50,366 bases of DNA, from NCBI RefSeq assembly GCF_000427805.1, contig NZ_ATYS01000040.1, forward strand, positions 1-50,366. The letters are read 5' to 3'. Source of the stretch: Budvicia aquatica DSM 5075 = ATCC 35567. GTDB taxonomy: Bacteria; Pseudomonadota; Gammaproteobacteria; Enterobacterales; Enterobacteriaceae. The notes beneath the pieces were generated by a model. It did no database searches. It had not been told where the DNA came from and worked only from the letters and a program-made list of their open reading frames with translations. Of this stretch, positions 1 through 8,617 are shown one piece after another. The first letter of the stretch is position 1, and every line of letters starts with the position of its first letter. A program made the position numbers and the translations under genes.

Positions 1-2
1 AG

Positions 3-362
3 CCACCACCCGTTATCTGCAACGGTGCCGGTATCACGCCACTGCGCTACGATGACAGTCTGATAGGGCTAAGCGTTATCGTGTTTAACGGGGAGCATCA
101 CCATCAACTCAGCGGCGATACCTTTATCTTGAACCAACATCGACATCCCTACGATCGGGGATATTGTCATACCCACGGTCATCCCTACCGATTTATGGTC
201 ATGGCCGTATTACTGCTGGCCCATCACACTTGCCCAAATGTCTGGAAAATCACGTCTGATGTCAGTGGTACGGAATGGCAACGTGTCGCCGACTGGTTGC
301 AGGCAGAGCTGGCAATAGTGATATCGCTTCCCAATGAAATATCTACAGGAATAAAACCATGA
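3..362 (+). CDS. hypothetical protein, 5' end outside window
   Basis: The reading frame is open from the first bases of the window, so the true start lies upstream; a GTG at 81 is only an internal candidate start. The visible part is about 119 residues, rich in His and aromatic residues in the middle and ending in an amphipathic stretch. I recognise no family. It overlaps the next gene by four bases (ATGA), so the two are probably co-translated. The position just before a tRNA-derived attachment remnant suggests island cargo, possibly an effector/immunity-type pair, but that is a guess. Confidence 0.5.
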   Translation, partial: PPPVICNGAGITPLRYDDSLIGLSVIVFNGEHHHQLSGDTFILNQHRHPYDRGYCHTHGHPYRFMVMAVLLLAHHTCPNVWKITSDVSGTEWQRVADWLQAELAIVISLPNEISTGIKP

Positions 363-667
363 ATCTGATTGCCCGTTTACTGTCACTGAAGTCACTGGAG
401 AATGTTGATTTGATCCACACCGTCCGAGTGACTGGATCGGCGTTTAAGGATTTAACCACGTTGGGTAGCGAAGGTATTTTCTACCCGACAACCGAAAGTT
501 CAGCGAATGCGGAGTATGTGATACTGGACCTGGAGTTTATCCGTGATCACCAGCTCGATTTTGATAAGCCTGCTTTTACTGAATGGTGCCGAACGCATAT
601 CTCTTTAAATATGGCAGCGATGCAACCATTATCGTATTTGTTTGTGATTGGGACAGATGATGTCTAA
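359..667 (+). CDS. hypothetical protein, 102 aa
   Basis: Small acidic soluble protein with no signal peptide or membrane segment. It begins at an ATG overlapping the stop of the upstream gene, which supports a real two-gene unit. No family recognised. It is the last gene before the tRNA-Leu-like remnant at 892-914 and is therefore probably the distal gene of an integrated element. Nothing in the sequence tells its function. Confidence 0.5.
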   Translation: MNLIARLLSLKSLENVDLIHTVRVTGSAFKDLTTLGSEGIFYPTTESSANAEYVILDLEFIRDHQLDFDKPAFTEWCRTHISLNMAAMQPLSYLFVIGTDDV

Positions 668-820
668 TTTGCAGCTTTAATTTTCTATCTCGTTAGGCGA
701 GGTTTTGATTTCATCTAATGTTGTAGGTATCATAATGTAATTGAGACTCCATATTATCATTTATACTTGGTTGCTAAATGTATACTGCTGTTAGATAAGA
801 TATGCAGTAATTGTGTTTGA

Positions 821-839
821 GGGTACAAATAAGGGTACA
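821..839 (+). repeat. direct repeat GGGTACA x2, possible integrase arm sites
   Basis: Two copies of GGGTACA lie 12 bases apart (821-827 and 833-839), about 50 bases before the tRNA-like remnant. Short direct repeats beside an attachment core are typical of tyrosine-integrase arm sites. The assignment is inferred from position only. Confidence 0.3.
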
Positions 840-891
840 TTTCAATATTGTCTTCTGTCATGGTTTTATATTTCAATGTGATAGATTAAGT

Positions 892-914
892 ATTCAAGTC
901 CCGTCCTCGTACCA
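892..914 (+). other. tRNA-Leu(GAG) 3'-end remnant, probable att site
   Basis: The segment reads like the T-arm and acceptor 3' end of leuU, from TTCAAGTCCC to the CCA end. Compared with my memory of leuU it lacks one G in the CCTCGG run. No tRNA body precedes it, so it is not a functional tRNA. It is followed 10 bases later by a strong terminator, as a real tRNA 3' end would be. I read it as the distal attachment site of an island lying to the left, with the host chromosome starting here. Confidence 0.5.
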
Positions 915-924
915 AATTCAAATC

Positions 925-953
925 AATAGACGTCAATCGGCGTCTATTTTTTT
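925..953 (+). terminator. rho-independent terminator after tRNA remnant
   Basis: Perfect 8-bp stem (925-932 with 941-948) with an 8-base loop, running into a T tract. It fits the original terminator of the tRNA gene retained at the island boundary. Confidence 0.7.
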
Positions 954-1824
954 GCCTAAAATCCGCTCAGACATTCATTTTTCTTCATTTTATTCGCCTT
1001 CTCTTTTCTCTACTGCTTTTTATCAGCCCCGCTAAACTGTGTTTTTTCGTAAGGGGGTAAGATGCAGGCGCCACCTCTCTTTTTTGTCCATTGTTTACAA
1101 TGGGCAAATTTAAATATTGTTTTATTCCCTCGGGAAACTTGTCAACGTATCCAGCCAGACGTAAGGATAAACTGCCTCCAATGGGCGCTGTTGTCATTGT
1201 TTTCGCTCAGGAGTCACTTTATCAATGACGGCGCTAATCGTGGTGGGGGCTGGAACATTCTTTTTATCAGCGTTTAGTGGGATAACACCGATCCCCCGAA
1301 TAGAGCTATTATGCAAGATTATTATCAAAGACTTCATGCACTGTTTGGGCGATTTGAAAACTTATATATAGAATATTTTATGATCTAAGCCTGCAATATA
1401 TATAGCCAAATATACTTTTCCTTTCTTTATTAAACGCCCCTTCATATTTAGTGACCTTCATTTGTTAGCCTGACACTTATTCTCTGTTGCTAATTTTTTA
1501 TTTATCAGATTTTAAATCTATATATTGACATTTACCGAATTAATAAACTATTAACAAGCAATTACTGCGATCGTATATTCTGGTTTAATTGTTGTTGGTA
1601 TTCTATGCTCATTGAAATTTGTCGATGTCGTTTGATAGCTATTTTAATTTCGCTAACACCTTGGTGATTGAAAGCGATAAATGAAATTTAATTTATAAGC
1701 CACAGTTTAAATATGGGCGCGATCTATACGGTGATGAGCTGATATTTCGGGTTTGGGGCCGTTGGTTTTTTTATATCAGAAAAAAATTAGGATAGCGTAT
1801 TTTGCGCAAAGGAAATGTAGCTAA
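954..1824. other. AT-rich spacer, no confident gene
   Basis: No convincing gene. A 48-codon frame at 1225-1371 (+) starts with ATG 11 bases after AGGAG and has a hydrophobic N-terminus, so it could be a small membrane protein or a relic; I rate it about 0.2. The last 400 bases are strongly AT-rich and probably hold the promoter of the inverse autotransporter operon. The ribosome-binding site of that gene is the AAGGAAA near 1809. Confidence 0.4.
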
Positions 1825-4098
1825 ATGAAGAAGGCAAGGCGGTTTACACTTATCACAATGCTGCTGATAAATAATTACAGTGTGATAGCGGCTGAAAACA
1901 ATGGGCCCGGAACGCTTGCAACTCCTACCTCTGTAACTCGTTTTTATGTTGTTCCGGTTGATAGTAGCCTGTATCAACTCGCCTTGCAAAACGGTATGAC
2001 AGTTGCTGAATTACGCGTTTTGAATAAAGGCGGTCTGGACCGCCGTAACGGATTAAAAGCGGGTGAAGGCTTATTATTGCCCGCTGATTCTCCATTATTA
2101 CCGGTGACCGATAAAGATAACCGGTATATCAATAACCTGCCTGAACTGGGCATGGGCAATGACCCGATTGCAAAAGACACCCCCTCTGAAGCCGAAATGA
2201 AAGTCGCCGCTGCTGCTCAGTCACTAGGCGGTCAGGACTGGAACACTATGACCGGTGACCGGGCAAAAAATCAGGCCGAAAACTGGGCCACCGGTCAGGC
2301 TAAATCCCAGGTAATGACCCCGGTTCAGCAACAGGCTCAGGACTTATTAGGCAAATTCGGTAAGGCTCAGGTTAACCTCTCTGTCGATGATAACGGCGAC
2401 TTTAGTAAAAGTAGTGCCTTGCTCTTCACCCCGTGGTATGAAAATGACAGTCTGGTGGCGTTCTCTCAGGTGGGGGTCCATGACCAGGATGGCCGCACCA
2501 TCGGTAATATCGGTGCCGGTATCCGCTGGGACCAGGAAAATTATCTGGCCGGGTATAACACCTTTATCGATCAGGATATCAGCCGTAACCACACCCGTCT
2601 GGGGTTAGGCTTAGAACTATGGGCCGACTACACCAAGCTGGCCACCAACTATTATCACCCGCTCAGCCGCTGGAAAGACTCTCGTGACTTTGAGGATTAT
2701 CTCGAACGCCCGGCCAAAGGCTTTGATGTCCGGTTTCAGGGCTATCTGCCGGTGTATCCGCATCTGGGGACCTCGGCGGTGTATGAACAGTACTTCGGTA
2801 ACGAAGTGGCGCTGTTTGGGAAAGACAATCTGCAGTCTGACCCGCACGCCGTCACGCTGGGGGTGGATTATACCCCGGTGCCGTTAGTCACCCTGAAGGC
2901 CAGCCATAAACAGGGGCAGCAAGGCAATAAAGAGGCGCAGGTTGACCTGCAGCTGAATTACCAACTCGGGACTGCGCTAGGCAAACAGCTGGACCCGGAG
3001 AATGTCAACGCTATGCGCACCCTGCGCGGCAGCCGTTACGATTTGGTTGATCGTAACTATGACATTGTCCTCGAATACAAAGAGAAGACCGGGCTGCTGG
3101 AAGTGGACTTAGCTGCAGTACCGGCTCCCCTGTTGGAAGGGGATACCTACCTGATGCAGCCGCTGGTTAAAAACAAATACGCCATTACTCAGGTGACCTG
3201 GAACGGGGATGTGGTCCCTCTGTCAATCATCCCGACCGCCGGTGCGCTCAATCCGCAGGGCTGGCAGATTACCCTGCCGGCCTGGGGCTCCGCCCCGGGA
3301 GACACTAACCGCTATCAGCTGTCCGTTACGCTAAGGGATGAGAAAGGCCGTGAAGCCACCTCCAACCCGGTGGACATTATGGTCGGCCATCAGCGTCAGG
3401 GCCGATTAATGTTGGAGAGCGGTGGCACCATGCCCGCCTCCGGATTGTCCGCTGACGGGGTGAAACTGGTGGCCCATCTGGAAGACCACTTAGGCCAGTC
3501 GATTAATGATGTGAATGTGACACCGGTGTGGCACGTCACCGATGCGGTCTCTGGTGCGGTGATACCGGTAGTGCCGGCAGGCGGCAGTTGCCCGCTTGAC
3601 CCGTCCGGTATTGCACAACCCTGTCCGCAAGAGGTGCTGACGCAGGTCGATGTGCGTAACGGAGTTAACTACTACGTCCATGAGCTGGTCAGTACGCAGG
3701 ATGGCACCTTTATTGTGCGTGCTGATTTGGGTGTGTACGGCATGAGTAACCCCCAACCCGTGACCTTTACCAGTACGGTGTCGAATGGTGCGGTGGACCG
3801 GGCAGAAATTCAGAATCCGGCCGGTGAGGATATTCTCACCAGCGGTGCCCATCCGCAAGTGGGGGTGACCTACAGCGTGAAGTTCTTTGATGCCGCCAAT
3901 GTGGACATTACCACCACCATTGAGCCGACCACGGTGCGCTGGGCGCTCAACGGAACCAACAGCGCGGGCTGTGCCATTACGCTCAATAACCATGACACCG
4001 GGGTCACCGGTTATCAGTTTACACCGCGCACCAATACGACCAGCAACAGCGGCGTGCCGTGCGGGGACCAGGGCTTTGGTTTGATGGCGAATTACTAA
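1825..4098 (+). CDS. inverse autotransporter (intimin/invasin type) with LysM
   Basis: Outer-membrane protein of type Ve secretion, 757 aa. Residues 1-23 are a signal peptide. Residues 39-87 form a periplasmic LysM domain that should bind peptidoglycan. Residues about 170-410 are the beta-barrel, closed by the family hallmark RYDLVDRNYDIVLEYK (404-419). Ig-like domains follow at about 430-520 and 525-650. The last domain (about 660-757) resembles the C-terminal domain of the two exported proteins encoded next. It is short for an adhesin of this class, without a long Ig array or lectin tip, which suggests the barrel acts as a secretion or docking partner, as described for ZirT and its partner proteins in Salmonella. 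Start chosen for AAGGAAA spacing. GC content rises sharply inside the gene. Confidence 0.9.
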   Translation: MKKARRFTLITMLLINNYSVIAAENNGPGTLATPTSVTRFYVVPVDSSLYQLALQNGMTVAELRVLNKGGLDRRNGLKAGEGLLLPADSPLLPVTDKDNRYINNLPELGMGNDPIAKDTPSEAEMKVAAAAQSLGGQDWNTMTGDRAKNQAENWATGQAKSQVMTPVQQQAQDLLGKFGKAQVNLSVDDNGDFSKSSALLFTPWYENDSLVAFSQVGVHDQDGRTIGNIGAGIRWDQENYLAGYNTFIDQDISRNHTRLGLGLELWADYTKLATNYYHPLSRWKDSRDFEDYLERPAKGFDVRFQGYLPVYPHLGTSAVYEQYFGNEVALFGKDNLQSDPHAVTLGVDYTPVPLVTLKASHKQGQQGNKEAQVDLQLNYQLGTALGKQLDPENVNAMRTLRGSRYDLVDRNYDIVLEYKEKTGLLEVDLAAVPAPLLEGDTYLMQPLVKNKYAITQVTWNGDVVPLSIIPTAGALNPQGWQITLPAWGSAPGDTNRYQLSVTLRDEKGREATSNPVDIMVGHQRQGRLMLESGGTMPASGLSADGVKLVAHLEDHLGQSINDVNVTPVWHVTDAVSGAVIPVVPAGGSCPLDPSGIAQPCPQEVLTQVDVRNGVNYYVHELVSTQDGTFIVRADLGVYGMSNPQPVTFTSTVSNGAVDRAEIQNPAGEDILTSGAHPQVGVTYSVKFFDAANVDITTTIEPTTVRWALNGTNSAGCAITLNNHDTGVTGYQFTPRTNTTSNSGVPCGDQGFGLMANY

Positions 4099-4113
4099 GC
4101 GAACGGGGTAGCG

Positions 4114-4153
4114 CGACAGCATGGGCTTCTTCGATGGAGGGGCCATGCTGTCG
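4114..4153 (+). promoter_or_regulatory. intercistronic hairpin
   Basis: Perfect 11-bp stem (4114-4124 with 4143-4153) around an 18-base loop, between the barrel gene and the first exported-protein gene. It has no T tract, so it looks like an mRNA processing or stabilising element rather than a terminator. Confidence 0.5.
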
Positions 4154-4222
4154 GGGATGAATACGATTAGATACAGCACCCGGGTGGCGGTGATAAACGG
4201 ACTTAAGTAGAGCGAACAACAT

Positions 4223-5152
4223 ATGATAAAACGACATTTTAAGCTATCACACCTTGCACTGGCCCTGATGTTAAGCATCGGGTCAGCAGGGTCGGCGCTG
4301 GCTGCCAGTACGGCGGCTACCGCCACGGTACAGGGCACTGCGCCAGTGCTGAGTGCGCCGTCTAACAATACGCCGCAGGCGGTGGATTTTAGCGGTACCT
4401 ATTCCACCCCAGGGCAGTTATCGACCGGTGACACCCTGGTGATGACCTACACCTATCAGGATGCGGAGGGGGATGCGGATAACTCCCATACCAGCATCAG
4501 TTGGTCATATACCCCGGCAGGCGGCGGGACTGACCAGCCTATCAGTGCTACCCATGCCCCGGCGGCGGCCTCCGGCGGCCAGGGGACGTCCACTATCACC
4601 ATTCCGGCCGCCGCGCTGGGGGCTCTAGCTATTAAGGTGACCTTGCAGGAACTGTCCGCCACCGGTGACCCGCTTAGCGGACTGACCATTAACGTCACCG
4701 ATACCAGCCTGAATACTGCGCCGGGCGGCGGGGGAGGCGGTGGTAGCGTGACGCCGCCGGGGCCAGTATTGCCGGGTACCAATATCGCCGGCGGGATTTT
4801 CCTGCAGTCGGATAACCCGTCAGCCGGCAGCGGCGCCACCGACTATTCCCGTACCCCGGGCCTCAAGCCGCAGGTAGGCAAAACCTATGTGTTCCGGGCG
4901 TGGAATGACACCAACGGCAACGGCGTGTGGGATGCCGGCGACGCTGACGTCACCACCACCCTGAGCAGTATTCAGTGGCAGCTTACCGGCACTAATACCA
5001 CCGCCAGTGGCACCAGTACGCCGGTGACTCTGAGTAACCATGCGATACCGGGGGCGACCAGTGCCGCCTATACGGTGTCGGTTAACGGTGCCTCAAGTTC
5101 CGGGGCCACCCCGGGCGATCAGGGCTTTAGCCTGCAGGTGTCGTTTAATTAA
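4223..5152 (+). CDS. SinI/ZirU-like autotransporter-associated exported protein 1
   Basis: Exported protein of 309 aa with a clear signal peptide (residues 1-27, cleavage after ALA). Domain 1 (about 33-165) contains GTAPVLSAPS, then GDTLVMTYTYQDAEGDAD, whose acidic loop could bind calcium. A Gly-rich and TPPGP linker (about 172-190) leads to domain 2 (190-309), which ends in PGDQGFSLQVSFN. Domain 2 resembles the extreme C-terminus of the upstream inverse autotransporter and of exported protein 2. The family is known as proteins encoded beside inverse autotransporters; ZirS/ZirU of Salmonella are the closest studied precedent I can name. Secretion through or docking on the barrel is inferred. 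Confidence 0.8.
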   Translation: MIKRHFKLSHLALALMLSIGSAGSALAASTAATATVQGTAPVLSAPSNNTPQAVDFSGTYSTPGQLSTGDTLVMTYTYQDAEGDADNSHTSISWSYTPAGGGTDQPISATHAPAAASGGQGTSTITIPAAALGALAIKVTLQELSATGDPLSGLTINVTDTSLNTAPGGGGGGGSVTPPGPVLPGTNIAGGIFLQSDNPSAGSGATDYSRTPGLKPQVGKTYVFRAWNDTNGNGVWDAGDADVTTTLSSIQWQLTGTNTTASGTSTPVTLSNHAIPGATSAAYTVSVNGASSSGATPGDQGFSLQVSFN

Positions 5153-5219
5153 ATCAGCCGAAATCCAGGCAGTATCTCTTTGTCATATTTGAATGATTGA
5201 CCCACTAAGGAAAATAACG

Positions 5220-6101
5220 ATGCAAAAGAAAAGCGTATTTAGATTAAAAAGGCTGGCACTGGCGTTAGTGCTGACCGGTTACACCATGAGCAGTGCCTAT
5301 GCGGTATTAACCAGCCCGACCGGCAGCATTCAGGGTAATGCCCCGGTATTGAGTGCGCCGTCTAATCCGACAACACCGCAATCACTGGACTTTACCAGCA
5401 ATGCAGCGGGCTCCGCTTTAGCGACGGGTGACACCATCACCCTGACGTATTTGTATAACGATGCGGACGGCGATCTGGATGATTCAGCCAGCCGTACCCA
5501 TGCGTTGTGGTATTACGTCACGACCGGTGGTGATGTCGCCATACCAGCGGCCAACATTGTTAACACCCCTGCCAGTTCAGCAGGCGGCACCGGTACCAGC
5601 GTATTAACCATTCCGGCAGTGGCCATCGGTGCCAGCGCCATTAAAGTGGTGATGCAGGAGTTTTCTGCATCCGGTGACCCTATCCAAGGCCAGACCATTA
5701 CCGTGGCTGATACCTCTATTGGTGGTGGCGGTACCACTACACCTCCGGGCCCAATCGTTCCGGGCGGAAACCTGGTACCGGGTATCTATCTGAGCAGCGA
5801 TACGACGTTTACCAACAACCTGATTGGTACGTCGACCAAGCTGGATGTGGGCAGTGCGTACGTGTTTAAGTTGTGGGATGACACCAGTCACACCACCGAC
5901 CTGACCAGTACGGTGACCTATAACTGGCGTTTAGTGGGCACCAGTGCCACCGACGGCGTGACGGCACCGGCTACCGGCTTTGTTACCAGCGTGTCCGATG
6001 CAAACTTCACGGTGCCGGTGAACAGTGCGCCTAACGGTACACCTCTGACCGCTTCAGCGGACGGTGCACAGGGCTTCAACCTGGCGGTGGATTACAACTA
6101 A
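5220..6101 (+). CDS. SinI/ZirU-like autotransporter-associated exported protein 2
   Basis: Paralogue of the preceding gene, 293 aa from the chosen start. The ATG at 5220 is preferred over the one at 5193 because AAGGAAA lies 8 bases before it and it begins a normal signal peptide (cleavage after AYA, about residue 28). Domain 1 repeats the motifs NAPVLSAPSN and YLYNDADGDLDD; a Gly-rich and TPPGP linker follows; domain 2 ends in DGAQGFNLAVDYN. Identity with protein 1 is clear but moderate, so the duplication is old. It probably forms hetero-assemblies with protein 1 and the barrel; that is inference. Confidence 0.8.
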   Translation: MQKKSVFRLKRLALALVLTGYTMSSAYAVLTSPTGSIQGNAPVLSAPSNPTTPQSLDFTSNAAGSALATGDTITLTYLYNDADGDLDDSASRTHALWYYVTTGGDVAIPAANIVNTPASSAGGTGTSVLTIPAVAIGASAIKVVMQEFSASGDPIQGQTITVADTSIGGGGTTTPPGPIVPGGNLVPGIYLSSDTTFTNNLIGTSTKLDVGSAYVFKLWDDTSHTTDLTSTVTYNWRLVGTSATDGVTAPATGFVTSVSDANFTVPVNSAPNGTPLTASADGAQGFNLAVDYN

Positions 6102-6398
6102 TTCCCGACGGTGTCGGCCGTCAGACAGGGTATCTGATGGCCTTATTACCCACACGGGCAGGCACACTGCCCGTATTTATCCCCCGATTGACGGCGGCGT
6201 AAGACGATAATGCCGACACCATGGGCAAGACAAATGACCCGCTCTGCCTGAACCCCTGCCGACTGCGGGGGCTCAGGCAGGGTCGGTTACCGGTACAAGA
6301 GGCTTAGGATGAGATGAGCACGACCTGAGCGCCCCGGTATCGATGAGGTTTTTTACTGAGTTTATTGATAGAAAAATACAAAGAAAGGACGCCGAGCA
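6102..6398 (+). promoter_or_regulatory. spacer with two strong hairpins
   Basis: A gene-free 297-base gap within an otherwise tight gene set. It holds an 8-bp perfect stem at 6154-6161/6167-6174 followed by ATTTAT (terminator-like) and a second stem at 6244-6251/6273-6280 extended by CCCC/GGGG. The last gene of the set may therefore be expressed at a lower level or from its own promoter. Confidence 0.45.
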
Positions 6399-7580
6399 AT
6401 GAACAAAATACCGATGCGGTCAGGGTGCTTTATCCCCGGAAACCTTCGGCTTAACGGGCTGATATTGGCGCTGGCGTTAGGGTTAACCACGCTGTCGTCG
6501 ATGGCCAATATGAGTCCGTCGACTAACGGGCGGATACACGGACGAGCACCGGATGTCACCGGTACCCCGGTTATCTTGATGCCTGACGGCGTCACTGAAG
6601 TTACCAACAATGCGGCGGTGCTGTGGACGGCGAAACCGGCCGACTTCAGTTTGGCGCCGCTGGAGCCGTCGTTGACGTATTTGGATGCCGACGGGGATGC
6701 CGCGTTAGAGACTGGGTTCACGCTGTCCAGCCCGCCGGGGGTGGCCTGGGCGTGGAAACAGGGCTCCACCCTGTTAACCCCCGCCCAGTTGAGTCAGCCG
6801 TTAAATACTCATTTTACTGACGGCACGGTGCTGACGGTTAGTGCCAACGTGTCGATAAACGTAACGTCGGTCTCCGGCCTGCCCAATACTGGTACCCAGA
6901 CCTTGACCACACCCGATTATCAAGTGGTGGTAAGGAAGCCGCCGGTTCCGCCAAGCGTCAGGGCCGGTGGTGCAGTGTTTGCGGGAGACTCTGGATTCCC
7001 CAAATCGGGATTTGAGGATGGGTCTTTCGTGTTTTTGATGAACGGCACCGATAGCAGGGACAATAGTAATTACGTCTATACCACTAATCAGCCCGAATGG
7101 ACCTCGGTTTCTTCGACAGGCGTCGTGTCCTTTAATAAAATGCCGACTGCTAACTCGAAGGCGGTGACTATTACCATCACACGCGCGGGTAGAACTCAAA
7201 CATTTGAGTTCTCATTGGAGTACTGGTTTAAACCGGGGCGTTACAGGTTAGTGAGAGCGATCGCGCCGGCACAGTGCGAGATGTTAGGGGAGGGGTGGTC
7301 GCTTACAAGCGTGGAGGATTGGGGGAATGCAGTTCCGGGAGACGGTAGTAGGTTGATGGAAAGGGAGCCCAATGGGAAGTTGCTCAGCGAGTGGGGGGTC
7401 CCCCAGGTCTCGTGGTGGGTACGTCGGGATGGGCAATACCACGTGGCTGAGGCGAATTGGGCCGAGGGGCAGCCGTACACAACAATAGAAATGACCTCGA
7501 ATGATGCGTATTTGCGCCAGAAACCAGCTGAGAATGTGGCCAGCGATCGGCAGTATTTCGCGTGCATGAAAAGGCTGTGA
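6399..7580 (+). CDS. exported protein 3 of the inverse-autotransporter cluster, lectin-like C-terminus
   Basis: Exported protein of 393 aa with a signal peptide to about residue 36. Domain 1 (43-180) is a diverged relative of domain 1 in the two upstream proteins and keeps GRAPD and YLDADGDA. Residues 190-275 form an Ig-like domain (WTSVSSTGVVSF at 234-245). The C-terminal 115 residues look like an invasin or C-type-lectin fold: Cys293 in AQCEMLGEGW, Trp-rich core, and Cys389 in YFACMKRL, which could form the closing disulfide. It is thus a likely binding tip. Codon use in the last 350 bases (many GGG, AGG, AGT) differs from the upstream GC-rich genes, suggesting that the tip was acquired separately. 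Confidence 0.7.
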   Translation: MNKIPMRSGCFIPGNLRLNGLILALALGLTTLSSMANMSPSTNGRIHGRAPDVTGTPVILMPDGVTEVTNNAAVLWTAKPADFSLAPLEPSLTYLDADGDAALETGFTLSSPPGVAWAWKQGSTLLTPAQLSQPLNTHFTDGTVLTVSANVSINVTSVSGLPNTGTQTLTTPDYQVVVRKPPVPPSVRAGGAVFAGDSGFPKSGFEDGSFVFLMNGTDSRDNSNYVYTTNQPEWTSVSSTGVVSFNKMPTANSKAVTITITRAGRTQTFEFSLEYWFKPGRYRLVRAIAPAQCEMLGEGWSLTSVEDWGNAVPGDGSRLMEREPNGKLLSEWGVPQVSWWVRRDGQYHVAEANWAEGQPYTTIEMTSNDAYLRQKPAENVASDRQYFACMKRL

Positions 7581-7614
7581 ATCAAACAGTGAAGAACGCA
7601 TTAATTTTTTGATT

Positions 7615-8444
7615 TTATTGCATTTGTCTAGCTGGGCCCAATAAATGGAACGCAGCACGAGTCGTTGGCACAGTGGACCGGCCAGCAGCCACTGACGCCA
7701 CCACCCGCGCTGCCTGAACCTTAGCGGGCAGATGTAGGGTTTGCTCATAAAGCCGGTAAAGCTTGGTCAGATGATTGCACAGTGTTCGAGGCGACACCGA
7801 TTGGCAACCTTGGTCAGTTAGCCAGTATCCCATCCAATCAGTCCCTTTGTGGGTGGGACCAATAAAGGTTTTATCCGGATGTTGGGTAAAACCATAAGCG
7901 GCAAAATAGCGATTAAGGTCCCGCACCGCTTTACGCAACTGCCAGCGAGTTTTGGCAACGATAAAAAAGTCGTCCATATAGCGGGCGTAATACAGATGGG
8001 GTTGGTGGGCAAAGTGTGCATCGACCTCATACAGATGAAAGGCCGCCAGCAAGGGACTGAGTGACGAACTGCGGGCAATCCCCCGCTTGGGAGTATGAAA
8101 GGTGCCTCCGTCTTCGACTCTGTAGTGCAGAAATTGCCAGACCAACTTCAGCAGTAGAGGGGATGAACCGGCAGCATGTCGGTTAATATCCGGGTCAGGC
8201 ATTTGAGTATCAGTGCATCCGGTGAAGACCAGAGTACCCGGTGCCCGTTATCACGCGTAGGGATTAACTGAAGCGGTGAGAACCGATATTGCCCGGCATT
8301 GACCTGGCGGTACAGTCGCTCTTTTTCATGCTTCCAGTGAAAACCCAGGTGCCAGATATCGGCGTTGGCCGGAAAGTCGCGGCGGGAGTGACAGAGGCCG
8401 GTGAAGGCAGACTCAAGCAGGGCGCGGGAGAACAAGACCGGCAT
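7615..8444 (-). pseudogene. reverse transcriptase, frameshifted with internal deletion
   Basis: The downstream piece (7615-8202) carries RT palm motifs: GIARSSSLSPLLA (domain 4), YARYMDDF (the catalytic YxDD box) and KGTDWMGYW. The upstream piece (8148-8444) is the N-terminal region (VLWSSPDALILKCLTRIL). The two lie in different frames and meet near 8150-8160. The segment that should hold the first catalytic Asp (the DxxxYYxxI region) is missing, about 60 codons by comparison with the family. Enzyme activity is therefore unlikely. The family is the group-II-intron-like RT type; no intron RNA was recognised around it. It lies tail-to-tail with the lectin-tip gene. Confidence 0.75.
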
Positions 8445-8617
8445 AAGCTCGAAAAGGTTCGGGTTGAGGAGAATGAGTAGTTAGTCAGTGTGCAGCGTGC
8501 GCGCTGTGACGTCAACTGCCATCGATCTCATCTTGCGCTTCATTGCCAAGCCAATACTGCCGGGTGGCGAACGAATGAATTCAATAAAATAACCGCAGAG
8601 AAAGGATAACAAGGACC

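Noticed and set aside
811-1035. 74-aa plus-strand frame
   Set aside because: It runs through the tRNA remnant and terminator and has no protein-like composition.
3490-4368. 292-aa minus-strand open frame
   Set aside because: It lies opposite the inverse autotransporter and the first exported protein, both with signal peptides and domains; GC-rich DNA keeps the opposite strand open.
4456-4839. Minus-strand frame with Pro-rich translation
   Set aside because: Shadow of the Gly-rich linker of exported protein 1.
6399-8444. Working diversity-generating retroelement
   Set aside because: The RT is broken, lacks the SQ motif of that class, and I found no template repeat matching the tip gene 3' end by eye.
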